Source: Oxalobacteraceae sp. CFBP 13730 (GTDB lineage Bacteria > Pseudomonadota > Gammaproteobacteria > Burkholderiales > Burkholderiaceae_D). From it: a stretch of DNA of 64,000 nucleotides. Both the position numbers and the translations under genes were made by a program. Positions within the stretch are counted from its first letter, which is position 1, and each line of letters opens with the position of its first letter. Where the stretch lies: the NCBI GenBank assembly GCA_014841835.1, contig JACYUQ010000001.1:496001-560000 (forward strand). The letters are read 5' to 3'. This document shows positions 49,405 through 57,337 of this stretch, in pieces. The notes beneath the pieces were generated by a model. The model worked only from the letters and a program-made list of their open reading frames with translations, made no database searches and was not told the DNA's origin.

Positions 49405-50403
49405 TTATTTAGCAGTAGTTTGGTAGCGCCATACATCGGCGCACATCTGAGCGACATCGCGTTCGGCGGTCCAGCCGAGTTCATCGCGTGCCTTGGCCGG
49501 GTCGGCATAGCATTTCGCCACGTCACCCGGGCGGCGGTCGACGATCTGGTAGGCGACCGTGCGGCCACTGGCCGCCTCGAACGCGCGAATCATTTCCAGG
49601 ACGCTGTTGCCGCGCCCCGTACCGAGGTTATAGGCAACGATGCCCGGGCCTTTGGCCAGACGGTCCAGGGTCTTGACGTGGCCGATGGCCAGGTCGACGA
49701 CGTGGATGTAGTCACGCTGGCCGGTGCCGTCCGGTGTGTTGTAGTCGCCGCCGAAGACCGACAGCTTGTCGCGCTGGCCATTGGCAACCTGGGCGATGTA
49801 AGGCACCAGGTTGTTGGGAATGCCGCTTGGCTCTTCGCCGATCAGGCCGCTCTCATGGGCGCCCACCGGATTGAAGTAGCGCAGCAGCGCAATGCGCCAG
49901 TCGGGCTGGGCCTTGGCCAGGTCTTGCAGGATCTCTTCGATCATCAGCTTGCTGCGGCCGTATGGATTGGTGGCCGACAGCGGGAAATCTTCGCGGATCG
50001 GCACTGATGCCGGATCGCCGTACACGGTGGCCGAGGACGAAAACACGAGCGACTTGCAGCCGAACTTGGCCATCGTTTCGAACAGCACGACGCTGCCCGA
50101 CACATTGTTGTCGTAGTAACGCAGTGGCTCGGCGACCGATTCACCCACCGCCTTCAAGCCGGCGAAGTGAATGACTGCCTCCGGCTTGTGTTCGGCAAAT
50201 GCCGCTTCCATCGCTGCGCGGTCACGGATATCGGCTTCGACAAAGGCGAACGGCTTGCCGCTGATGCGCTCTACCCGGTCGCGCACTGACAACTGGGCAT
50301 TAGACAGGTTATCGAGTACCACCACGTCGTGACCTGCGCTTTGCAGTTCGACGACGGTGTGCGAGCCGATGTAGCCAATGCCGCCAGTAACGAGAATTTT
50401 CAT
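49405..50403 (-). CDS. galE: UDP-glucose 4-epimerase
   Basis: This short-chain dehydrogenase-type epimerase interconverts UDP-glucose and UDP-galactose. The 332 residues have the NAD-binding GGIGYIGSH (about 7-15; the usual GGAGYIGSH has Ala rather than Ile), Ser/Tyr/Lys catalytic residues (SSSATVYG, NPYGRSK) and the C-terminal RRPGDVAKCYADPAKA. The start at 50403 (MKILVTGG) is preceded by GAGAG. It is the first gene of a three-gene sugar-nucleotide operon. Confidence 0.95.
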   Translation of the reverse strand: MKILVTGGIGYIGSHTVVELQSAGHDVVVLDNLSNAQLSVRDRVERISGKPFAFVEADIRDRAAMEAAFAEHKPEAVIHFAGLKAVGESVAEPLRYYDNNVSGSVVLFETMAKFGCKSLVFSSSATVYGDPASVPIREDFPLSATNPYGRSKLMIEEILQDLAKAQPDWRIALLRYFNPVGAHESGLIGEEPSGIPNNLVPYIAQVANGQRDKLSVFGGDYNTPDGTGQRDYIHVVDLAIGHVKTLDRLAKGPGIVAYNLGTGRGNSVLEMIRAFEAASGRTVAYQIVDRRPGDVAKCYADPAKARDELGWTAERDVAQMCADVWRYQTTAK

Positions 50404-50855
50404 GTATTGCTCTCTGCTTTCACTTTGAGTGATCAATTATTTTTTGCAATAACGTTGTTGCCAGCCGCTGCATGCTGCTCAGTGCTGCTGCTATTTCTTG
50501 CTTTTTTTGCTACACCCTGCCCGTCACAGGCCCTCAAGCCAGGACAAACTGGCCGGCGACGATCAAACCCAGAGCGTGACTAGGATACATCCGCTTGACC
50601 CCGCGCACGATATGCTGTTGTGCAGCGAACAAAAATAGGCGCGCGCCTTACTGCTGAGGAGCAGATCGTCCCCTTCTACGCCCCGGGGACCAATATTGTT
50701 GCATAGCGTCATTTCAAAGCTTATCTATTTTACAATACTTTTGCAAAAACCGCGCGCGCGCGTGCTGGTATGTACGAGTGGCCTGGTCTTCAATGCTCTG
50801 CCCCGTCGCACGTTGGCAACCCGGCTGGGCAGCCTGCGAGGATTGGCGCGACACG
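50404..50855. other. Intergenic region upstream of galE
   Basis: These 452 bp have no supported gene. The galE promoter should lie in the AT-rich 50404-50530. The middle has a palindromic GGCGCGCGCC (about 50638-50648). An AT-rich patch at about 50700-50750 is followed by an alternating CG run. No convincing terminator follows the heparinase-family gene. Confidence 0.5.
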
Positions 50856-52853
50856 CTATTTTTCGTCGATGAACGTGATTGAGAACCTGCACTCCACCGG
50901 CACAGCGGACGAAACGGTCGAGATTCGCAATACATCGCACGGCACCTTCGTCTGGTAGGTGGCCGAGTACCAGCCAAGGGGCGGATTTTCGGCGCCCTTC
51001 ACCAGCTCCAGGTGCAGATCTTCGCCGCTGGCCTGCATCTGCAGCACGAAGCGGCGGCCGCGCACGGCCAGGCCATTGCTGGTCAGGCGCACGTCGAGAC
51101 CAGGGGCGAAGTGCCAGAACAACTCGACCTTGTGCGGCTTCTTGCCGGATACTTCATCGCGCACGGTCAGCGTGTTGCTGGCGCTCTCGAAGCGGACACT
51201 GCGCACATGACGGACCGGATCGGCCAGGCGCGCATAACCATCGTGCGAGCCGCGGAAATCGAACTCGTGGGGCGAGGCCGGCATGCGCTCGATGCTGGCC
51301 ACCGCCTTGCGCAGCCACATGAAACGACCGCCCGGGACCGATTGGTCCAGGCCATCGATGCGCACCGTATTGTGGCTGGACGTACCGCGAAAATAATCGC
51401 GCCATTTGTCGTCCTGGCCATACGAATAGGTGCCAGGATCGACCAGGCACGGTTCACCTGCCACCGACAGCGCGAGTGCCAGCGCATCGGCGTGGCCGTG
51501 GGCGGCCGTGCCCAGATAGCCAAGCGGTCCGCAGTCGAGCAAGCCCTTGATCTCGTCCGCTTCGCCGAAGTGGTTGCCCAACAGCAGGTAGCCACCGTCG
51601 GGAAATGCCCAGGCCGAATCGGCCTCGTACGGATCGCAGTCGGGCCGTCCGCCCGGCAGCGTGTGCAGCAGCCAGCGCACGCCGGGGTGACTGTCGGCCT
51701 GGCCGCCAAACACGGTCTCGCCCAGCGCCAGCAATTGCGCGGCGCGGTCCATGCCCGACGCGTCCAGGCGAAAGACGCAGCCATCGTCGGCATCGCCCAC
51801 GGCCGGCACATTGCCACCCGCATCGCGTACCGAGCGCAGGAAACGCACTGCGCGCTGCAGATTACCCCAGTACGCGCGCGAAAAAGGCTGCAGCCCGTGG
51901 CCGCCGGTCTGCGCCAGCAAGCCGGCCACGAACAGGAATTCGCAGACAAACAAGTGGTAGCCAAAGGCTTGCTCGCGGTGGACACCATCGCGCGAGAATT
52001 GCGCCTGTGCCTGTATTTCCAGCTCGTTCCGGGCCAGCGTTTGCCAGTCGCGCGACGCTTTCCAGCATGGCCAGGTGACGGCGCCCATGTACAGGCCGGC
52101 CAGTTCACCGATCAGGTGGTTGTTGGCCGACGAATGGCGCGACAGATGGCGCGCGATCGTGCGGCAGTGGGCGTGGATGCTCCCGAGCCAGTCGGCGCGC
52201 AGGCGCTGGCCGGCGTCGCCCTCGAACAGCGCGCTGCGTTCGCCCCCGATCAATTGCCAGATCAGACTCCAGTTGACGAGCCGGATACCCAGCTCCATCG
52301 AGCTCGTCCAGTTGGGGCCGGTCAGCGGCGGGCATTGTTCCAGCCAGCTGCGCAGATTCTGCCCGAGTGCATCCATCCAGCGCGCGTCGCGGGTGAGTGC
52401 CCAGGCCTGCGCCAGTCGCACGAGGTGCAGGTGGCGGTTCAGTTCCCAGACATGCTTGATGTCGCCCACCAGCTCGCGGTCGGTGATGGCGATGTCGCCC
52501 CGGTACACGGCCGGCGCGGTCACGCCAGTGTCGGGATCGCGGTTCCATGCCGTCGGCACACCCACGTCGAAGCGGCCATCGGCAAACAGCACGACGTGGC
52601 CAGCACAGATGCGTTCGGCGTCCAGCAGCAGCGCCTCGACCTCGCTTGGATCGAGTTCCGGCGCGCCGCGCACGCCCAGGGTCAGCGCCGGCACGGACGG
52701 TGGCGCCGCCCGCGACTGCGCCAGCTGCATGCGACTGGCCATGCTGCGGCCCAGCCGGATTGCGGTTGCCTGCTGCACCCGATACCCCATCTCGGCCACC
52801 GACATGCAGCGCAAGCGGTTCACCAACTGCACCATGTTTGTTCCGTTCATCAT
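50856..52853 (-). CDS. Heparinase II/III family protein (polysaccharide lyase-like)
   Basis: The 665 residues have an N-terminal all-alpha toroid (about 90-360; WTSSMELGIRLVNWSLIWQL, HSSANNHLIGELAGLY) and a C-terminal heparinase II/III beta-sandwich (about 385-600; GHADALALALSVAGEPCLVD, GTSSHNTVRIDG). There is no clear signal peptide. Such genes are frequent in PEP-CTERM/exopolysaccharide clusters, where they may trim the polymer. A second ATG one codon in (52850) has better spacing from AAGGA. A 31-codon frame overlaps the start (see the separate entry). Confidence 0.88.
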   Translation of the reverse strand: MMNGTNMVQLVNRLRCMSVAEMGYRVQQATAIRLGRSMASRMQLAQSRAAPPSVPALTLGVRGAPELDPSEVEALLLDAERICAGHVVLFADGRFDVGVPTAWNRDPDTGVTAPAVYRGDIAITDRELVGDIKHVWELNRHLHLVRLAQAWALTRDARWMDALGQNLRSWLEQCPPLTGPNWTSSMELGIRLVNWSLIWQLIGGERSALFEGDAGQRLRADWLGSIHAHCRTIARHLSRHSSANNHLIGELAGLYMGAVTWPCWKASRDWQTLARNELEIQAQAQFSRDGVHREQAFGYHLFVCEFLFVAGLLAQTGGHGLQPFSRAYWGNLQRAVRFLRSVRDAGGNVPAVGDADDGCVFRLDASGMDRAAQLLALGETVFGGQADSHPGVRWLLHTLPGGRPDCDPYEADSAWAFPDGGYLLLGNHFGEADEIKGLLDCGPLGYLGTAAHGHADALALALSVAGEPCLVDPGTYSYGQDDKWRDYFRGTSSHNTVRIDGLDQSVPGGRFMWLRKAVASIERMPASPHEFDFRGSHDGYARLADPVRHVRSVRFESASNTLTVRDEVSGKKPHKVELFWHFAPGLDVRLTSNGLAVRGRRFVLQMQASGEDLHLELVKGAENPPLGWYSATYQTKVPCDVLRISTVSSAVPVECRFSITFIDEK

Positions 52854-52945
52854 GCTTCCTTCATGCAGAACTCCGCCTCGTCAACCGGTTGCCCGTCCCC
52901 GCCAGGCGCGCGTGAAGCGCAGCGCTGCCGGTACATGTCGTTCAT
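52850..52945 (-). CDS. Possible 31-codon leader ORF overlapping the heparinase-family start
   Basis: A frame MNDMYRQRCASRAPGG... has AAGGTG 7 nt before its ATG. Its TGA overlaps the downstream ATG as ATGA. The arrangement would couple translation. Composition is not clearly protein-like, so it may be chance. Confidence 0.3.
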   Translation of the reverse strand: MNDMYRQRCASRAPGGDGQPVDEAEFCMKEA

Positions 52946-53612
52946 TGAATTCACCTTGTCGATCGTGGCGCCATCTGCGCCAGTCTGATCCTGCAGACGG
53001 GTAGCCGGTACCCGCCCGGGTAGGGCCGCCAGCGTAGTTGCCTCGTGGCGCCGGGGCGCTTGCCGTCCGCGCTTCAGCAGCATGCGCCGGGCACGACCAC
53101 ATCGCCTGCCGCCATCGGCGCGGCGCGCAGTCAAGTGCAGTGGGCCGTCGTGCAGGTTTGCGGCCCCTGGATTCGAGGCCGCCGCGGCCGCAGGGCAGCG
53201 CTTTTGTGTGGATCGCGCCCGATCACTTGGTAAAGGCATAATTTTTCCGATCATACATTTTTCCGTGTCGGACGTTACGCACGATTCAGGACGCGTGCCG
53301 GGTGACAGAATCCCGTCATTTCCCTGGCATGCAGTGGCATCCGCGAACCTGCTCCCCCTGCTCCTGAAGGGGGCGCTCTGCAGACAAATATGGCTGGGCG
53401 AGCACCCGTGGGGTTGGGGTGGACATCGTCTCGTCGTGCCGGACGGTCGTAGGCAGACGACGTCAAGCCGGCTGCGCTGCCCTGCTGATCGTTAGCGCAC
53501 AACAACAAGACAGTCGGTGCAATACCGGGTCAATGGCAAGATGACCAGCGTAAAAACGTGCGCCGGCGCGGCCGAACACCGATTCCGGAGGGCGCGCGGC
53601 GGCGGCGCCACG
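52946..53612. other. Gap with clustered hairpins, candidate structured leader
   Basis: No gene is supported here. From 53279 to 53462 at least four hairpins occur in a row: GCACG/CGTGC, CGGG/CCCG, CCCCCT/AGGGGG and CGTCGT-GCC/GGC-ACGACG. The region would be transcribed as part of a long leader if the heparinase-family promoter is far upstream, or could encode a small RNA. An AT-rich patch at about 53235-53270 could hold a promoter. Confidence 0.4.
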
Positions 53613-54095
53613 TCAGTCGACGCTGCGCTTGCTGGGCGCACGAATGAACGCGAGGATGACCAGACCAAACAGTGCGCTGAGTACCGCCGTGCCCTCGCGC
53701 CCCATGCCCGCAGCAACGCCGATGGCAGCGGTCATCCAGACACTAGCGGCCGTGGTCAATCCCTTCACGTCATTGTTATCGCGCTGCTTGAGAATAGCGC
53801 CGGCGCCAAGGAAGCCGATACCGGCCGTGACGCCTTGCAAAACCCGGGACAAGTCCTGGATCGTCATCCCGGCCTGCAATGGAATCAGCACGAACAGCGC
53901 CGAGCCGACCGACACCAGCATGTGGGTGCGCAGGCCGGCCGAGGCGCCCTTCGTTTCGCGCTCGTAACCGAGCAAGCCGCCCAGAACGGCCGCCACCAGC
54001 AAACGCACGACAAGCACCGTCACATCCTCGGCGTCGCCCAGATCGGAAAATTCACGTTGAATCGTCTCCAAGCTTTCTGTCCACCACACGCGCAT
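53613..54095 (-). CDS. MgtC/SapB family membrane protein
   Basis: The 160 residues have about five membrane helices with the family core LLVAAVLGGLLGYERETKGASAGLRTHMLV and GFLGAGAIL. MgtC proteins are linked to magnesium limitation and inhibition of F-type ATP synthase; SapB-like members are less defined, and this short form lacks the C-terminal ACT-like domain of true MgtC. The ATG at 54095 has AAGGA 7 nt upstream; the TTG at 54113 is less likely. It is monocistronic between the heparinase-family gene and epsE. Confidence 0.88.
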   Translation of the reverse strand: MRVWWTESLETIQREFSDLGDAEDVTVLVVRLLVAAVLGGLLGYERETKGASAGLRTHMLVSVGSALFVLIPLQAGMTIQDLSRVLQGVTAGIGFLGAGAILKQRDNNDVKGLTTAASVWMTAAIGVAAGMGREGTAVLSALFGLVILAFIRAPSKRSVD

Positions 54096-54288
54096 GCCTC
54101 CATCCTTGATCAAGTCTGTTCAAGGAAATGATGCCATCCATGCAAGAAGGGTGTCGCCACGCTCGCCCGTAGGTACTGTCTTGGACGCCGGATGACGCGA
54201 TGAAAAGGTGGCGAGGTGGCAAGGCCGTATCCAGTGACGCAAGCCGGCCCCCTCGCCGCGCCCGGCATCACCTGTGAGAAGACGCCGA

Positions 54289-55089
54289 CTAGAACCAGCT
54301 TTCGCGAACGACGATCACGTCATCGACCTGGACGATGTCGCTGCTACGCACTTCCAGCGAGACGGGCTGCCCACCGGCATCCCTGCGCGTAATGCGGATG
54401 CCGTTGCTGCTGCCGCGCGGACTCAGGCCACCGCCCGCCGACAATGCCTGCTGCACCGTCATGCCGCGTTCGAGCCGGAATGGCCCCGGGCGGCTGACCT
54501 CACCGGTGATATACGCGCGCGGCGCCCGTTCGACGAAGATGATGTCGCCGCCGGCCACCTCCACGTCCCTGTCGAGTTCGCCCTTGCGCACCATGTCGAC
54601 CACATCGATGGTCTCGCGCAGGGTCTTGCCGTCGCGATTGCGCACCAGGCTGATCATGTCGCCGCCATCGCTGTGAATGCCGCCTGCCAGCGCCAGCATG
54701 TCGAGTACACGGCGGCGACCTTCCACCGGATAGCGGCCGGGCCGGTTCACCTGGCCGAGCACTGAAATCTGCTGGCTCGCCATGGTCGTCACCAGCATGT
54801 TGACCTGGGCATGCTTGAGATAGCCGCTCTTCTCGAGCAGAGCTGCGATGGTGTTTTCGGCCGTCGCCACCGGCATGCCGCCCACGGCCACCTGCCCCAG
54901 CATCGGGAACGTCAGATGCCCGCTTTCGCTGACACGGGTTTCAAGGGACAGGTCGGGACTGCCGTACACCGACAGCTTGACCACGTCGCCCGGCCCCAGC
55001 AGCACCTCGGCCGCGCCGGCCGTGCCCATGCCCATGCCCATGCCGAGCATCACCGCCAGGCCCGCAATCCATATGACGACACGCTTCAT
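54289..55089 (-). CDS. epsE: Polysaccharide export protein, EpsE-type
   Basis: The 266 residues have a signal peptide (about 1-26, ending GAA) with a Met/Gly-rich hydrophobic core. A Wza-type poly_export domain (LLGPGDVVKLSVYGSPDLSL, GHLTFPMLGQVAVGG) and SLBB domains (VLGQVNRPGRYPVEGRR, ITGEVSRPGPFRLERG) follow. There is no lipobox Cys. It would form the periplasmic/outer-membrane export channel for exopolysaccharide. GGAGG precedes the ATG. It follows epsL by 210 nt on the same strand and matches the EpsE of exosortase-linked clusters. Confidence 0.88.
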   Translation of the reverse strand: MKRVVIWIAGLAVMLGMGMGMGTAGAAEVLLGPGDVVKLSVYGSPDLSLETRVSESGHLTFPMLGQVAVGGMPVATAENTIAALLEKSGYLKHAQVNMLVTTMASQQISVLGQVNRPGRYPVEGRRRVLDMLALAGGIHSDGGDMISLVRNRDGKTLRETIDVVDMVRKGELDRDVEVAGGDIIFVERAPRAYITGEVSRPGPFRLERGMTVQQALSAGGGLSPRGSSNGIRITRRDAGGQPVSLEVRSSDIVQVDDVIVVRESWF

Positions 55090-55299
55090 GATGCCTCCAT
55101 CCGCATTGGTGATCGTTGCACGGTGTTTGTGCCTGGCCGGGAGCGGCCGCCCCCGTCCCCGAGTAAATCTGCCTGACCTGTCATTCGACGCGCCTGCAAC
55201 CCATCGGTTCCGTCTAACAGCGGCTGCTTTGACTGAGCTGGCGCAAGCGCAATCGATGCGCGTCATGCGCGCGACAACACATGGCCGTCAGGGCGCCGG

Positions 55300-56517
55300 T
55301 CAGAACAGCACGTTGGCAGTCACCTCCACCACGTTGGCATCGAACCGGCCGGTACCAAGCCGCGCCACGGCGCTGCGTGCCTGGTGGACAAACCCAGCGA
55401 CGACCTTCACCTTTGGTCTGACCTGCCACACGGCGCGCACGCTGGCCGAGCGGAGCGCGTCGCGTAGCGCATCGGCGCCGGTGAAGTCGCCCCGGCCTGT
55501 AGAGCGACGCCGTTCGTAGAGCACGCTGGCTTCGACTGCCACCGTGGCGCTGGCAGCCCAGTTGACGCCGATGCTGGCACCCTGATTGAGCGTGTAGCTG
55601 ACGAACGGGCTTTCGATCGGTGCGAAGTCGCGCCGCACACCCGCCTGATAGCTGACCGGGCCGCGCGGCGTGAAGACCACATCGATGCGGCCGTTCACGC
55701 CGCTGGTGGCGCCGGCGCCGTACGACGGCTGTTCGCGCCGCACATACCCGGCCAGGCCCTGCACCGTGGTCGAGCCGGTGGCAAGCCAGTGCACGCGCAG
55801 CTTGAGTTCGTCCTGGGTGAAATCGTCGTTCAGGCCCGTGGCGATGGACGGACGCCGGAACGGATAGCTGCCCTTGATGCGGCGCGCGACCAGGCCCAGC
55901 GCGCTGCCGCCCCTCGGCTGGTACAGCAGCTCGGTTTCCAACGTGGTTTCGGTGCGGTTGTTGAAGCGCTGGATCGCCAGGTCGTAACTTGCCTTGTCGC
56001 GCACCGCACCAACGCGCACTTTCCAGCTCGGGTGCAAGGTCCAGCCGGCATCGGCTTCCTGGCGGCGCTGCTGGCGCAGGTTGCGCTGGTCGCTGTTGAA
56101 GTCGGTGTACGGCGCCAGCGTCTCGAGATACAGCCCCGCGAGATGGCCGGCAAACTGGTCGCCGAGTTCCCAGAACCACGTAGCCTGCAGGTTGCGCCCG
56201 GTGTAGTCGAGCTGATTGAAACGATCGAACGCGGTCTTCGACACCTTGGCCGTGGCCACAATGCGCTGGCGACTGATGTGTTTGTCGAGCACCACACCCG
56301 CTTCCAGCGTGCGGTAGCTGTCACTGCGCCCGTTGCCGAATGCGGACACGCCATCGGCCTGGCGCAGCAGATTGTCGTCGTGGGCCCAGCCGATACCGGC
56401 GAGCAGTTGCAGGCTTTCAGCTGGTGCCGTGGACGCCGCGCCTGCGGGAAGACACCAGAAGGCGCCGGCGCAGAGCGCGACCGGCGAAAGGCGATGCAAC
56501 GCTGAAGAGGCTGGCAT
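55300..56517 (-). CDS. epsL: Outer-membrane beta-barrel exopolysaccharide protein, EpsL-type
   Basis: The 405 residues have a signal peptide (to about 28) and then alternating amphipathic strands ending in an aromatic residue (VVEVTANVLF at the C terminus, typical of BAM-recognised barrels). The N-terminal LLAGIGWAHDDNLLRQ and VYRT/YRTLEAG pattern is that of EpsL in XrtB-associated clusters. It may act as the outer-membrane porin or assembly factor for the exopolysaccharide. It lies 36 nt after the CAAX-protease-like gene and before epsE. Confidence 0.84.
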   Translation of the reverse strand: MPASSALHRLSPVALCAGAFWCLPAGAASTAPAESLQLLAGIGWAHDDNLLRQADGVSAFGNGRSDSYRTLEAGVVLDKHISRQRIVATAKVSKTAFDRFNQLDYTGRNLQATWFWELGDQFAGHLAGLYLETLAPYTDFNSDQRNLRQQRRQEADAGWTLHPSWKVRVGAVRDKASYDLAIQRFNNRTETTLETELLYQPRGGSALGLVARRIKGSYPFRRPSIATGLNDDFTQDELKLRVHWLATGSTTVQGLAGYVRREQPSYGAGATSGVNGRIDVVFTPRGPVSYQAGVRRDFAPIESPFVSYTLNQGASIGVNWAASATVAVEASVLYERRRSTGRGDFTGADALRDALRSASVRAVWQVRPKVKVVAGFVHQARSAVARLGTGRFDANVVEVTANVLF

Positions 56518-56553
56518 GGTCGTCGTCTTCCACGGGTCGTGCTACCGGAGGAA

Positions 56554-57297
56554 TCACCAGAATTGCCAGCCCCCTGTGTAGACGACCCAGACGCCCAGCA
56601 ATCCATTCGTGACAGAGTGGGCCAGTATGGGCGACCACAGGTTGCGGTGCCTCATATACAACACGCCGTAGGCCACGCCAGCCACAATACCGGCCAGCCA
56701 CAGCGTGTGTTCAAAGCCGAACAGCACGCATGGGATCACAAACGCCTTGAATCCGATACGCGCCGGATCAACGAGTCGGAAGTTGGCATGTTCGACCCAC
56801 CGCATCAGGAACGAGCGCCAGAACAATTCTTCCATGACGGGCACGACCAGCGCCGCGCCAGCAATACGCAGCGTCACCATCAGCCAGTCGATCTCGCCAT
56901 GCGTGCGCGGATCGTAGCCGGGCGAGCTGCCGAGCGTCATCCAGGGCACGGTCAGATTGACCCACAGCACCAGCACGATCACGCCAACAAGAATGGCAAC
57001 GAGCGTCTGCGACAGGCGCAAGCCGAGCCGGTGCAGTTCGTCGTACTGGCGCCAGAACACGGCGAGCAGCGCCAGCACGGCGCCAGCCTGCACCGGATAC
57101 AGCCAGCGCAGGTCGGCGCGGCTCATGCCCATGCGCTCGAGCAGGTCGCCAATCACCATGAACAGGATATAAGTGCCGAATGGCAGGATCCGCGCCCAGG
57201 CGGCGCGGGTCAGGAAGGGTTCGTCGGCCGCCGGGGCCGCAGTCCCGGCGCCGGGGCCGGCTGGCCGGGCGCTGCGCGATTCGTCGTTGTCAATCAT
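56554..57297 (-). CDS. CAAX-protease-like (CPBP) membrane protein of exosortase systems
   Basis: The 247 residues have about seven membrane helices. The CPBP motifs are EELFWRSFLMR (EExxxR, about 144-154), FGFEH (about 185-189) and HSVTN. The family matches the CAAX-related protein that co-occurs with exosortase/PEP-CTERM loci; substrate is unknown, possibly sorted proteins. The start at 57297 (MIDNDESRS) is preceded by a weak site. It sits 40 nt after uup and 36 nt before epsL on one strand. Confidence 0.85.
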   Translation of the reverse strand: MIDNDESRSARPAGPGAGTAAPAADEPFLTRAAWARILPFGTYILFMVIGDLLERMGMSRADLRWLYPVQAGAVLALLAVFWRQYDELHRLGLRLSQTLVAILVGVIVLVLWVNLTVPWMTLGSSPGYDPRTHGEIDWLMVTLRIAGAALVVPVMEELFWRSFLMRWVEHANFRLVDPARIGFKAFVIPCVLFGFEHTLWLAGIVAGVAYGVLYMRHRNLWSPILAHSVTNGLLGVWVVYTGGWQFW

Positions 57298-57337
57298 GAA
57301 AAGTCGCCCGGCCCGGTCATTGCCCGCCCCTTGTTGA

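Noticed and set aside
50440..50475. Sigma54-like TGGCA...TTGC upstream of galE
   Set aside because: Spacing is three bases too long and the -24 box is incomplete.
50714..50977. Short minus-strand ORFs at the 3' side of the heparinase-family gene
   Set aside because: They overlap the real gene out of frame and lack start signals or protein-like composition.
53300..53345. Resemblance to cobalamin riboswitch boxes (TGCCACTG and GGGAA on the minus strand)
   Set aside because: The other conserved boxes are absent or out of order, and no cobalamin gene follows.
55090..55140. Sigma54-like GGCAC...TGCA upstream of epsE
   Set aside because: Distance between the GG and GC elements is two bases too long for RpoN.
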